From Streptomyces zhihengii (lineage in GTDB: Bacteria > Actinomycetota > Actinomycetes > Streptomycetales > Streptomycetaceae), in assembly GCF_016919245.1 (NCBI RefSeq), contig NZ_JAFEJA010000001.1:5171501-5235500 (forward strand): a stretch of 64,000 bases of DNA, read 5' to 3'. The notes under the pieces were generated by a model that saw only the letters and a list, made by a program, of their open reading frames with translations, made no database searches and had not been told where the DNA came from. Below, piece after piece: positions 33,814 to 43,142 of this stretch (position 1 is the first letter of the stretch; every line of letters begins with the position of its first letter). A program made the position numbers and the translations under genes.

Positions 33814-34851
33814 GTGTCCGAATTCCGTATTGTGGATCTTTTCGCCGGCCCAGGAGGGCTGGACATCGCTGCGGTCAAGCTCGGTCTGTCGGTGACCGGA
33901 ATTGAGATGGACGCCAACGCCTGTGCCACCCGGGCCGCGAACAAGCTGAACACGCGTGAGGGCGACGTGCGTGATTCCTTCCCCGGTGACTTTCCGGGAG
34001 GGACCCGGGTCCTGACCGGTGGGCCTCCCTGCCAGACCTACACCGTGGCTGGTTCCGGTGCGGGTCGACGCGCCCTCGACGAGGTGCTGAACTGCGTCGA
34101 ACTCATGGCCTCGGGCAAGGAACTGTCCAGTTCGGAGATCGCGCTGCTCGGCGACGAACGCACCGGTCTCGTGCTCGAGCCTCTGAAATGGGTGCTGCAG
34201 GCCATCAAGGACGGGGACCCGTACGAGGCGGTGGTGCTGGAGCAGGTACCGGCTGTGCTGCCCGTGTGGGAGGCGTACGGGCGGGCATTGCGCAAGATCG
34301 GGTACCACGTGGAACACGACGTTCTCCGTGCGGAGGAATACGGGGTTCCGCAGACCCGCCGTCGCGCCATCCTCGTCGCGCGGCGCGAAGGTCCGGTCTC
34401 GCTTCCCGTTCCTACTCACCGTCCCTATCGCAAGGGGGTCGGTCGGGACTCGGGTGATCCGGGCAGGAAACCCTGGGTGCGGATGTGCGATGTACTCCCG
34501 GGGCGTGCCACCCCCTTCGAGGTCGTCTCGAACTACGGAAGCGGCGGCAACCCCAAGGACCGGGGGCGGAGACGGCACGACATGCCTTCCGCGACCGTGA
34601 CAGGGAAGATCTCTCGCAACCGAGTACTGGGACCGGGAGATCGGACGGGGCGCTTCAGTCCGGCGGAAGCGGGCATGCTCCAGACCTTTCCGGCGGACTT
34701 CCGGTGGGCAGGCAGCGACGTCGCACAGCAGATCGGCAACGCCATTCCACCCGTTCTCGCCGCCCATGTCCTGAGCGCCGCGCTCGGTCTCGGTGACGGC
34801 GCGCTGAAGCAGGCAGTCGACGCCTTGTCGGGTGGACGCATCGAGGTCTGA
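33814..34851 (+). CDS. DNA (cytosine-5) methyltransferase, catalytically complete
   Basis: 345 aa. Motif I DLFAGPGGLD (SAM binding, about residues 8-17); motif IV GGPPCQ with nucleophile Cys73; motif VI is EQV (E143-Q144-V145) instead of the usual ENV; motif VIII QTRRR (180-184); target-recognition region about 190-290; motifs IX-X end in QQIGNAIPP. It transfers methyl to C5 of cytosine in an unknown recognition sequence. The GTG start at 33814 lies after a GAGAGAG tract. It is convergent with the island operon and separated from it by a hairpin. Codon use is less GC-biased than in flanking genes. Confidence 0.9.
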   Translation: MSEFRIVDLFAGPGGLDIAAVKLGLSVTGIEMDANACATRAANKLNTREGDVRDSFPGDFPGGTRVLTGGPPCQTYTVAGSGAGRRALDEVLNCVELMASGKELSSSEIALLGDERTGLVLEPLKWVLQAIKDGDPYEAVVLEQVPAVLPVWEAYGRALRKIGYHVEHDVLRAEEYGVPQTRRRAILVARREGPVSLPVPTHRPYRKGVGRDSGDPGRKPWVRMCDVLPGRATPFEVVSNYGSGGNPKDRGRRRHDMPSATVTGKISRNRVLGPGDRTGRFSPAEAGMLQTFPADFRWAGSDVAQQIGNAIPPVLAAHVLSAALGLGDGALKQAVDALSGGRIEV

Positions 34852-34854
34852 CCC

Positions 34855-34887
34855 GTGGGGTCGCCGCGCTACCGGCGGCGACCCCAC
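34855..34887. terminator. Bidirectional terminator between the two methylase genes
   Basis: 12-bp perfect stem gtggggtcgccg (34855-34866) / cggcgaccccac (34876-34887) in the 51-base gap between convergent genes. Confidence 0.8.
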
Positions 34888-34902
34888 CGAGGAACCGGGC
34901 CG

Positions 34903-36723
34903 TCAGGTTCGCAGAGCTTGCGCCAGCGCGCGCCCCACCGCCTCCGCGAGGGGCGGCGGCATGGCGTGCCCGATCTGCCGATAGGTCGACGTCTTCCGGC
35001 CGTGGAAGGCCCAGCCCTCCGGAATGGACTGGATCATCGCTGCCTGGCAAACGGTCAGCTTGGGCGTCGCGTCTTCGGGAAAATCAGGGCCGGGGGGAGC
35101 GTCTCCGAGGCTGTCCCCGTTCACCCCGAGCGCTGCCCAGGCCTTTTTGCTTCCTGTCGGGCCCAGGTCCGCTCCGCCCCGATTCTCGGATCCTCCGACG
35201 AGGGCCGGCGCGATGCTGTTCGCTGCGCGGGCCCATGCTGCCGCGCCGGTCCACCCTCCGGACGCCATGGAGTCGCCCAGTGCCTGGCCGACGGTGGGCG
35301 GCCTCGATCCGCTCGGCTCGGGCCAGGAGAACCGTGAGAAGAGCGGTTCCTGCAGGGCTACGAGGAACCCGCTGCTGCGGTTCTGCGGCACGCCGAAGTC
35401 GGCCGCGTTGAGGACGCGCCAATCGGTGCGGTACCCCGCCTCCTCGAGCGAGTGCTGAATCCATGCTCTGTCGGCTGCGAAGTCGGGGCTCTGCACCAGT
35501 CCCGGAAGGTTCTCCAGCAGGACCGCGCGTGGACGCATCGAGCAGGCCAGCGCCACCGAAGCGCGCAGAACACGCCGCTCGTCGGCGTCCTGCGACGTGC
35601 TGATGCCCGCTGTGGACTTCACCCGGGGCAGGCCACCGCTCAGGAGATCGACACCCTTCACCTCCGGCCGCATCTCCGTATGGAATTCCAGGAGGTCCAT
35701 GCAGACGACTTCCCAGTGCGGTCTGTTGCGGGCGATGGTGAAGCAGGCATCGGCCTTGGCGTCGATGAGCAGCACCGGATCGAATCCCGCGCGTTCCAGC
35801 CCGAGCGCCTGGGCTCCCGACCCCGCGCATATCTCGACGGATGTGAGCCGCCGTTTCGCTCTTTCCCCCTCGTCGCCCGAGGACGCAGGGGACGCGCCGG
35901 TGCCTGCTTCCCGTACAACCTCGGCCGGTGAAGCCGGTGAGGCGGAGACGGCGGGAGTCGCAGGGACGGTGCGGGGCCGCTGTGCGTCGACGGATTCCTG
36001 GGCGACGTATCGCAGCTCGGCGTCGAGGGACGCTTCCTCGATGCCGTCGAACAGCACGAAGGGGGCCAGCCGAAGCAGTCGTTTGAGGAAGTCCCGCAGA
36101 GTGTCCCGTTCGTTGAGGCCCCTGCGGTCGAGGTCGTTCCAGACGCGGAGGATCGACCTGACCAGGTGCGGGCTGCCGCCCAGGGCCTCCCGTCTCGCGT
36201 AGATCTGGTCGAAGGCGGCTTCGCCGAGGATGTGCAGGGCTCCGTACGGTTCGGCCTCGTCGGGAGATCTGACGAGTTGAGCGCGCCACCACAGGCGCCC
36301 GAAGACGTGACGTGTCAGGTCCGTGCCGAGTACCCGGTCCCCGGGCGGCCGCGGGTAGCGCCAGAAGGCCACGTCCGGCAGCAGAACCAGGGCAAGGAAA
36401 GACCAGACATCCCTTGATGCCGCCTCGGCGGGCACCATGCCCATCTCGTCGTGCAGCAGCGCGGCGACCCGCAGATCGAAGTCTGCTTTCCCGCTGCGGT
36501 CCGGCGGATGCGGGAAGCCGGCGTGCTCGGCGAGCTCCAGCACGGCCTTGCGCAGCTCTCGGAGTCTGTCGGGGGAGACGCGGTCGCCGCCTGTGGCCAC
36601 GTACACAGCCGAGTCGTGGGAGACGGCGAACCGCGCGGTGAGTTCCGATACGGGGAGGGCCTTGTACTCCTCGAAGAGCGGTGCCGCTTGGCCCGCGAGA
36701 AGTCGTGGATAGAGGAAGCTCAC
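34903..36723 (-). CDS. Fusion of an unknown N-terminal domain to a cytosine-methyltransferase fold lacking the catalytic Cys
   Basis: 606 aa. Residues 1-250 are a helical domain resembling what is called DUF6339 (LLAGQAAPLFEEYKAL at the start; SFLALVLLPDVAFWRYP in the middle). Residues about 251-290 are a linker. Residues 291-606 have the C5-methylase fold: motif I EICAGSGAQALGLERAGF; motif VI LLENLPG; motif VIII VPQNRSS; motif X YRQIGHAMPPPLAEAVG. The catalytic motif IV, normally PPCQ, reads GGLPRV (363-368): the Cys is Arg and the Gln is Val. SAM or DNA binding may remain but methyl transfer should not. GTG 36723 overlaps the upstream stop by 4 bases; it is the last gene of the operon. Confidence 0.85.
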   Translation of the reverse strand: MSFLYPRLLAGQAAPLFEEYKALPVSELTARFAVSHDSAVYVATGGDRVSPDRLRELRKAVLELAEHAGFPHPPDRSGKADFDLRVAALLHDEMGMVPAEAASRDVWSFLALVLLPDVAFWRYPRPPGDRVLGTDLTRHVFGRLWWRAQLVRSPDEAEPYGALHILGEAAFDQIYARREALGGSPHLVRSILRVWNDLDRRGLNERDTLRDFLKRLLRLAPFVLFDGIEEASLDAELRYVAQESVDAQRPRTVPATPAVSASPASPAEVVREAGTGASPASSGDEGERAKRRLTSVEICAGSGAQALGLERAGFDPVLLIDAKADACFTIARNRPHWEVVCMDLLEFHTEMRPEVKGVDLLSGGLPRVKSTAGISTSQDADERRVLRASVALACSMRPRAVLLENLPGLVQSPDFAADRAWIQHSLEEAGYRTDWRVLNAADFGVPQNRSSGFLVALQEPLFSRFSWPEPSGSRPPTVGQALGDSMASGGWTGAAAWARAANSIAPALVGGSENRGGADLGPTGSKKAWAALGVNGDSLGDAPPGPDFPEDATPKLTVCQAAMIQSIPEGWAFHGRKTSTYRQIGHAMPPPLAEAVGRALAQALRT

Positions 36724-37619
36724 GACGGTACCTCGAGGATCCTGACAGCCGCCTGGAGGTCCGAGGCGAACAACGACGGTGACTGGTGCCTGCGAAGCCT
36801 GATGTCCGTGACGGACTGCTCGGGGAACAACTGGTCGAACAGGGCTTGCAGCGTCGCGCCGAGCGAGCCCTCCGGAAAGTCCGCGTCCTCCGTGAAGTCG
36901 TCGGTGTTGAGCGCATGCTCCACCATGGTTCGCGCGGCGTCCGCGTAGACCACGGAGAGCACCGCACGGTCCACGGGGCGAGGCCTGCCGGCGTTCTCGA
37001 AGGCAGCGGCTGTGACCGCGTTCCGTTCGTTCACCAGCAGCAGGAGAGATCCCATGGTCGCGCTTTCCATGCCTCCGCTGATCTGCAGATGCCACGCCGC
37101 GTTGTCGGGAAAGGAGGTGCGGCCGAAGTCGATGACGGCCATCGGGAACTGTGGTGCGTCGCCTTGAAGGCGGAGCGAGCGACGGTCGCTCCACAGCACG
37201 GACCCCGCACGTCGCGGTGCCGACATGCGTCCGGAATGCTGTCGGTCCGCCAGGAGCAGCGCGGTGTCGAGGACGAGAAGACCGCCGAGATCTGTGCCGG
37301 GCAGACGGATGTCGAGTGTGACCGTGGTCGTTTCGAGATCGGCCAACCGGAGCTGCTGGGCAGGTCCGCTCAGATTCGATCCCCTAGAGGTCCACACCAC
37401 GGACAGCATCAGGTCCGATTCGGCGGAAAGGCCTGACTGGGATCGGGCCTGCTCGACGTCCACACGCACGGTTCGGCGCAGGTGCAGATCCATTCGGTAG
37501 TCCCAGTCCGGTACCGCCTCGGGAAGAGGAATCTCCCCGTCCTCCAGGAGCATCGACCAGTCCCCGGCCTCGACGACGTCCTCGGACGGGATTCGGTAGG
37601 GAAGCGCCCGCCGACTCAT
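36720..37619 (-). CDS. Island protein of unknown family
   Basis: 299 aa, soluble, with no recognised domain. Notable stretches: DYRMDLHLRRTVRVDVEQARSQ, TTTVTLDIRLPGTDLGGLLVLD, and a C-terminal ALFDQLFPEQSVTDIRL. It is predicted beta-rich in the first half and helical in the second. The ATG at 37619 overlaps the GHKL ATPase stop (ATGA), and its stop overlaps the next start (GTGA). It is therefore an integral, stoichiometric part of the island system, probably a structural or specificity subunit. Confidence 0.8.
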   Translation of the reverse strand: MSRRALPYRIPSEDVVEAGDWSMLLEDGEIPLPEAVPDWDYRMDLHLRRTVRVDVEQARSQSGLSAESDLMLSVVWTSRGSNLSGPAQQLRLADLETTTVTLDIRLPGTDLGGLLVLDTALLLADRQHSGRMSAPRRAGSVLWSDRRSLRLQGDAPQFPMAVIDFGRTSFPDNAAWHLQISGGMESATMGSLLLLVNERNAVTAAAFENAGRPRPVDRAVLSVVYADAARTMVEHALNTDDFTEDADFPEGSLGATLQALFDQLFPEQSVTDIRLRRHQSPSLFASDLQAAVRILEVPS

Positions 37620-39562
37620 GCCGACCTCACGACTTCCACCTTCACGCCGATCTCGGTCATGGTGTCGGGAGCGGGACGCACCACGGCACGCCAGAGCATG
37701 TCTCCGCCCACCACGACCAGCGCCTCTTCTCTGTGGAGTCGCCCGCTTTCGTCCTCCCAGCCGACGAGTTCGGGCATGTCGGCACCGATAGGCGGATCGG
37801 TCTCGCGCCCGCCCGCTCCGGGGAGAGTAACCGCCAGGTCGATGCGAACCCTTTGCGGCCCAGACACGGGCAGGACGAATTCCTGCACGAGTACCGACAG
37901 GGAGCCGCGGTCGTCGTAGTACGGCTCGCCCACGTACTGCACGCGCGGGCGACGGGTCCTTGCCGGTGCAGCGGAGTGTTCGTCCTGCGAGCCGAGTTCC
38001 ACGCCATCCTCCGAGAGACCCGAGCCGTTCGCCGCGCCACCTCGGCCGGAACCGCCGCGGCCGTTCCGGCCGGCTCCGGCACCACGGGACCTTCCTGTCG
38101 TGCTGCCCGGCTTGGAGTACTCGGTGGCACCACCCGTGCCCCAGGTTCCCCCGACCAGGCCGGCGAAGAAGGAACTTGCCGCACCGAGCGCGACATCGGT
38201 GCTGCCTTCCCGGGCCGTGCCGCTGAGAGAGAGCAGCCCGTTCAGTTCTTCGCCGATGCGGCGGAACGTCGTCTGGACATAAGTGCTCTCCGGCCTGTCG
38301 AGCGACTGAGGATGCCAGGCGTCGTGGGTCGGAGGCTCTGCCTTCGCATAGACCTCGTCCATCGTCTCGTCCGCGCGGAAGACGCCCGCGTAGCCCTGAT
38401 GAACACTGGGAGGCTTGGGCCCGGGGTGATAGGTGACGACAAGCTCCGCGGGACGCATGAGGCAGACATGATGGACGATTTCCTCCACGCCCACCAACCG
38501 TGAGGCCCTGGACGGCTCCAGCGCCGGCGTGATGCGCTTCACCAGCCCGAGGCGGCCCAGGTACTTCTTGGGACGCATGCACTCGAGCCTCTTCGCATCA
38601 GGCCCCTGCATGGCTGTGTAGGCGGCGACGAAGAGGTTGAGGGGACGGGTCTCCCGGGGGTCGGGCACGTGATGCTCGACTCCGTCACAGGCGACGGCGA
38701 AGCGCATCGCCGGGTGCGCCGAATCGGAGGGAATCATCTTCGGCCAGAGGTGCCACGTGATCGTCTCCGCCAGGTAGTCCGCTGCCGCGCGGGGCTCGAG
38801 TTCGTCCAGGTTGGGGTCCACGACGATCACCGTCGTGCCGGTCTCCCCTGCCTCGAACGACTTGAGGCCCAGTCGGCGGGCGACGGACTCCGCCTTGTCG
38901 CCCACCAGCGGCTCGAGCACCTCACCCGAGGAGTCGCCCCACCAGTGGCGGCCTGTGTACCGCCGGTCCCCGGAGCGCTCGGCAGAGACATAGCTCTTCC
39001 ACAGAGCACACCCGATGAGCCGTGTCTCGTGGCTGCCGTCCGGCAAACGGCACCGGGAGTGCACGAGCACGGTGCCCGCCTTGGACAACAGATAGAAGAT
39101 GCCCTTGCCGAATCCGTAGGTTCCTCCGCCGAGTGCGGTGTCCCGGGGCTCGCCGATGTTCCGGATGAACGACACGAAGTCGCGTTCCGGCCCCACCGCG
39201 TCGTCCGCGCGAGTCGGTCCGACAAGACCCCGGGTGCCGCGGTCGGAGACGGCGAGCAGCCGTACGGGACCACGGCGCAGCGTGTCCCGCAGGGGGAAAT
39301 CGTCTGCTCTTGCCGGTGCTCCAGCGGCCAGCATCTCGCGCCACGCCGACATGTGGGCCGGACCCACGGTCCACATGTCGATGCGGTAGTCGACCGGGAC
39401 ACCGGCATCGGGAAGCCTGGCGTCCCAGCTGTTCTGTGCGGATTCCCGGACCAGGATGGTGAGCAGGTCCAGCTCGGGGCGGCCGAGCTGGTTGCGGATT
39501 CCTTCGGCGGCACTCGCACCGTCGGGCGGATAAGGCTGGGAGAACCAACGGGGCGTCGTCAC
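37616..39562 (-). CDS. GHKL (MutL/MORC/HSP90-type) ATPase of the island
   Basis: 648 aa. The Bergerat ATP-binding fold occupies the N-terminal third: N box VRESAQNSWDA (E...N, Mg-ATP); G1 SDRGTRGL (DxGxG-like); G2 lid GGGTYGFGKGIFYLLS. The middle region continues as in MORC-like proteins of restriction systems. A Gly/Ser/Arg-rich low-complexity linker (about residues 470-520) precedes a C-terminal beta domain (about 535-648). Such ATPases dimerise on ATP and may clamp or compact DNA. The GTG at 39562 overlaps the upstream stop by 4 bases and has GGAG upstream. Confidence 0.87.
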   Translation of the reverse strand: MTTPRWFSQPYPPDGASAAEGIRNQLGRPELDLLTILVRESAQNSWDARLPDAGVPVDYRIDMWTVGPAHMSAWREMLAAGAPARADDFPLRDTLRRGPVRLLAVSDRGTRGLVGPTRADDAVGPERDFVSFIRNIGEPRDTALGGGTYGFGKGIFYLLSKAGTVLVHSRCRLPDGSHETRLIGCALWKSYVSAERSGDRRYTGRHWWGDSSGEVLEPLVGDKAESVARRLGLKSFEAGETGTTVIVVDPNLDELEPRAAADYLAETITWHLWPKMIPSDSAHPAMRFAVACDGVEHHVPDPRETRPLNLFVAAYTAMQGPDAKRLECMRPKKYLGRLGLVKRITPALEPSRASRLVGVEEIVHHVCLMRPAELVVTYHPGPKPPSVHQGYAGVFRADETMDEVYAKAEPPTHDAWHPQSLDRPESTYVQTTFRRIGEELNGLLSLSGTAREGSTDVALGAASSFFAGLVGGTWGTGGATEYSKPGSTTGRSRGAGAGRNGRGGSGRGGAANGSGLSEDGVELGSQDEHSAAPARTRRPRVQYVGEPYYDDRGSLSVLVQEFVLPVSGPQRVRIDLAVTLPGAGGRETDPPIGADMPELVGWEDESGRLHREEALVVVGGDMLWRAVVRPAPDTMTEIGVKVEVVRSA

Positions 39563-40581
39563 ACGGACTCCTGGACCAGGCACTCGATGTACTGCGCGAT
39601 CTCGTCCGTCGTCATGGCCGCGGGAAGATCACCGGAGAGATCTATCGTGTAGTCGACGTCCGTGACGGTCGCCGTGAGTCCTGCGTGCGCCAGTGCTCGG
39701 TGCGTGAGCCCGGGGAACCCGGGACCGACGGCATACCAGCGTTCTTCCTCCACGACGAAGCAGGCGTCCTTGTAGAAGGCCGCATCCGCCTGCCGGTAAC
39801 CGGCAGCAGCGAGCAGGTCCAGCAGGGCCGGCTCGTCGTCGCACTGTCGCAACACGGACTCCACGAGCTCCAGAAACCGTGTGCCCGCCGAAGGAGCGCA
39901 GGGTGTGCACCGCAGCCACACCAGGGAGAGAGTTCCCTTTTCCGGCGGCTGGAGTTGATCGAGCCCGTGAATGCGCGGTCGCCGGCCCTCGGACGATGTG
40001 CTTGCCTTCACTTCCAGTGCGCGGGAGTACGCACGGAAATCATGGCAATGACCGGTCGGTCCCTTCCACAAGGTGTGGGCGCTGGCGTCGTCGGCCAGCA
40101 GTTGGTCTAGGACGTGCAGTTCGCCGTAGAGCCCGACGAGCCTGTCCGGACCGAGAGGAGCACCCTGCGATGTGAAGAGCGCCTTCCATCTGTCGACGAC
40201 ACGATAGAGAGCCCTGGCGGGATTGGCCGGCTGTGCCGCGACGGCGCAGAGCACATCCGCTCCGAGCCTGGTGAACAGGTCGGCCACGTCGGGATCCAGG
40301 CAGGCAAGATCCGCGTAGGTCTGATAGCTGTCCTCGCCCTCCAAGGCCCTCTTGCGCAGGCTGAGCACCCCGCCGTCCAGACCGGCGCGCACCTTTCTGT
40401 TGGCGGGGACGGGAATGAGTATGTGTCGTAGGCCGTCATGGTCGACGGCGGCGGACAGTGGGCCGTGGGCTGCGGGGACGGGAAGGACGGATACACGGAG
40501 TCGCCGCTCGCCGCTGCTGCTTTCCGATTCGAGCGCTGTCCAGTGCTGCTCGATGAGTGCGAATGCCTCGTCCTCGGTCAT
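39559..40581 (-). CDS. PD-(D/E)XK motif nuclease-like protein of the island
   Basis: 340 aa. Candidate catalytic residues: E154 (LYGELHVL), D181 (CHDFRAYSRALE) and E190-V-K192 (EVKAST), the E...D...ExK pattern of restriction-endonuclease folds. The N-terminal 150 residues are a separate alpha/beta domain. The ATG at 40581 overlaps the Z1 gene stop (ATGA). It would be the DNA-cutting component of the system if the methylase provides self-protection. It matches the family known as PD-XK motif protein in defence neighbourhoods. Confidence 0.83.
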   Translation of the reverse strand: MTEDEAFALIEQHWTALESESSSGERRLRVSVLPVPAAHGPLSAAVDHDGLRHILIPVPANRKVRAGLDGGVLSLRKRALEGEDSYQTYADLACLDPDVADLFTRLGADVLCAVAAQPANPARALYRVVDRWKALFTSQGAPLGPDRLVGLYGELHVLDQLLADDASAHTLWKGPTGHCHDFRAYSRALEVKASTSSEGRRPRIHGLDQLQPPEKGTLSLVWLRCTPCAPSAGTRFLELVESVLRQCDDEPALLDLLAAAGYRQADAAFYKDACFVVEEERWYAVGPGFPGLTHRALAHAGLTATVTDVDYTIDLSGDLPAAMTTDEIAQYIECLVQESV

Positions 40582-43142
40582 GCCTCCTCGCCGTCGACGA
40601 GACTGAAGTCCTCGTCCTCGAGACGCACATTGGCCAAGTTGGCGGAGATGTACTTCTCCACGGTGGAGTCCTCGGTGTGAGGCTTCGGGAAGACCAATCC
40701 GATGCCGATGACGTGCTCCTCGGCAGCCAGCGGGGCACGGGACTTCCTCGACGCGGAAGGTGCGGAGACCTTGTCGATCGGATACAGCACCAGCAGGCCG
40801 TGGTCGGGCAGGTGCTTGTTCCGAGCCTCCTTGATCGCCTTCTCGTCCAACTGCGACGTGTCACCGGGCAGGTCGACTGCGGCATCCCTGCGGCTCATGA
40901 GGGTCTTGATGTCCGCGAAGTCGGGCTCGGGGGGACCCGCCGAGTTGACCCGCGCGCGCACATTGCGTCCGACGGTGACGCCGGGTGCGAACGTGAAGGT
41001 GTCACCGTTCCGAGGGTTGCCGACGACTGCCACGTTCCACCGGCGCAGCGACCCGGCATCGGAAATGCGCTTGTTGATGTACTTGACGATCAGTTCGCCG
41101 TCGCTCTCCTGGGACTTCTCGTGGAACCGGTAGCGGGCCAGGAAGTCGGTGATCGCATCGTGCGGGACGTCACGGAAGACGAATCGGCCCTCGCTCGACC
41201 GCTCCGAGATCGTTCTGGCATGAGTACTCGCCGCGACAACGAGTTCCTCGGCCGCGCGAATGTTGCCGCGCAGCCACTCCGCGTTGGTGTGGAAGCAGTG
41301 TGTCTGGACGCGCTGGCCGCCGAAGGCCGATGCGGCTGTGACCGCGTCGCGCATCTTGGCGGCGGCTGTGACGCGCAACGCGGGGTGAGTGCGCAGCCTC
41401 ACTGCGAAGGTGAGTGGGGTCTCGTCCTCGGTCATGTAGATGTCGATGTCGCGGCGCATCTCTGTTTCGACGGTCGCCAGGTGCCTGAACCAGCCGGCGA
41501 GTTCGTCCGTCATCCAGATCCTCGGGAGGTCCGCGTATCCGTTCCGGAAGCCGAACCAGCGTCCCATCTGGAGAAGCGTGTCGTAGGCGGACACCGCACG
41601 GACGAAGTAACTGACGGACAGACCCTCGAGGGTGAGGCCACGGGACAGTGTGTTGCCGCCCACGGCGATTGCCACGACGGGGCCGTTCTCGTAGTCGAGC
41701 CGGTCCTCACTGCTGGAGTTGTCCATGACGATCCGACAGCTTTCCAGGACTCCCGGCAGTTCCCGGAGGATGTCGTCGAAAGCAACCGGCGCTTCACCGA
41801 AGTCGGACGCGGGCACCCGTTCCGTCTCCTGCAGCCACAGCGACCGGAGGCGAGCGATTTGCTCCGCGTCGTGGAGCGACGCGGCGAAGGTCTCGCGCAG
41901 CTTCCTCAGCGGTCGGTCGAAACTGTTGTGCACAGCCGTGTTGACACTTGTGTGGATCAACATGGTGTTATGCGGATTGCCCGTCGTCCTCACGCGACGC
42001 GCGGCCGTCACCATCCAGAAGTACTCGACCGCTCTGCGCAGGGTTTCCGTGATGACCGGTTCGAAGCCCTCGACGTCTGCGCGGCTCTCCGGTCGTACGC
42101 AGGACACGTCGTCGTCCGGGATCGAACGGATCATGTCGTGACCGTCGTCGACCTCGGCCGGGTCCTCGCCGTCCAGTGCGTAGCGACCGAACAGGACCTC
42201 GGTGCCGAAATGGCCTTGGGGTTTGGGCAGATTGACGACGAAGTCCTTGGGATAGAGATCCGCCGCGCCGGGGTCGATGAGCAGGTTTGCGAAGGGCGAG
42301 GCCGTATAGCCGACGTATGCGCTGCGGGGCAGAGCGCTCATGATGCTCAGGATCAGCGGGTTGATGGACTTTGTGGCGACCGTCGCCTGGTCGGCCTCGT
42401 CGTCGATGATGAGTGCGGGGCAGTCCGCGAGGTAGTCGGATGCCTGGTCCAGCCACTTGGCCAGTTTGCGCAGGACTGTCGCGTTCTTCTTGACCACGCA
42501 CAGGACCCGGGTCCTGTTGCTCTTGCCGAAGTAGGAAGCAGGGTTCTCCTGCGGAGTGAAGTCCTTGTCCAGGCCGGTCAACTGCGACCACATCGAAGGG
42601 TTGGGCTCCACGAGCTGCTGCACGAGACGAGCCTGCGTCTGGCGGCGCAGTCCGTTGTGAATGCCTGCCAGCACGATGAACAACTTGTATCCCCGGTCCG
42701 CTGCTTTGGCCATGACCGAGGTGAAGTTGGTCGTCTTGCCGGACTGCACATAGCCGACGACGAGCCCCCGCGTGGAGAAGGACTTCTCCTTCGGATGATT
42801 GAGCAGCGAGACGATGCGTGTCGAGGAGTCGTCGAGACTGCTGATCGCAGGCTTTTCGGGCCATCCGTCCTTCCGGAGGATGCCGGTCACCGCGGGCCAG
42901 CACTTGTCCTTCGGATGAGGCCCCGTGTACCAGGTGTCGCGGTTTCCGAGGACGACCGTGTGAGGCTCCTCGAGTTCCCTGACGCGGATGGTCTGCTGCT
43001 CGTGGCGTTCGCGGATTCTCTCCACCACCGCCGGATCCGTGCTCAGCAGCGCCAGGCGCTTGACCGCCTCGGCGGGAGGAAAGGCGTCCAGGAGAGCCTG
43101 GAACGTCTCGTACACCTCGTCGAACTCATCGGTCACCGACAC
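40578..43142 (-). CDS. Z1-domain superfamily helicase/ATPase of the island
   Basis: 854 aa with all main P-loop motifs. Walker A: GYVQSGKTTNF. Walker B: ALIIDDEADQAT. Motif III: GYTASPFANLLI. C-terminal lobe: VGGNTLSRGLTLEGLSVSYFVR and DTLLQMGRWFGFRNGYADLPRIW (arginine-finger-like motif VI). This QMGRWFGFR form defines the Z1 family. It probably translocates on DNA and powers the nuclease and GHKL components. The start is taken as GTG 43142, preceded by GGGAGA; GTG at 43136 or further upstream is possible. It is the first gene of the coupled operon. Confidence 0.87.
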   Translation of the reverse strand: MSVTDEFDEVYETFQALLDAFPPAEAVKRLALLSTDPAVVERIRERHEQQTIRVRELEEPHTVVLGNRDTWYTGPHPKDKCWPAVTGILRKDGWPEKPAISSLDDSSTRIVSLLNHPKEKSFSTRGLVVGYVQSGKTTNFTSVMAKAADRGYKLFIVLAGIHNGLRRQTQARLVQQLVEPNPSMWSQLTGLDKDFTPQENPASYFGKSNRTRVLCVVKKNATVLRKLAKWLDQASDYLADCPALIIDDEADQATVATKSINPLILSIMSALPRSAYVGYTASPFANLLIDPGAADLYPKDFVVNLPKPQGHFGTEVLFGRYALDGEDPAEVDDGHDMIRSIPDDDVSCVRPESRADVEGFEPVITETLRRAVEYFWMVTAARRVRTTGNPHNTMLIHTSVNTAVHNSFDRPLRKLRETFAASLHDAEQIARLRSLWLQETERVPASDFGEAPVAFDDILRELPGVLESCRIVMDNSSSEDRLDYENGPVVAIAVGGNTLSRGLTLEGLSVSYFVRAVSAYDTLLQMGRWFGFRNGYADLPRIWMTDELAGWFRHLATVETEMRRDIDIYMTEDETPLTFAVRLRTHPALRVTAAAKMRDAVTAASAFGGQRVQTHCFHTNAEWLRGNIRAAEELVVAASTHARTISERSSEGRFVFRDVPHDAITDFLARYRFHEKSQESDGELIVKYINKRISDAGSLRRWNVAVVGNPRNGDTFTFAPGVTVGRNVRARVNSAGPPEPDFADIKTLMSRRDAAVDLPGDTSQLDEKAIKEARNKHLPDHGLLVLYPIDKVSAPSASRKSRAPLAAEEHVIGIGLVFPKPHTEDSTVEKYISANLANVRLEDEDFSLVDGEEA

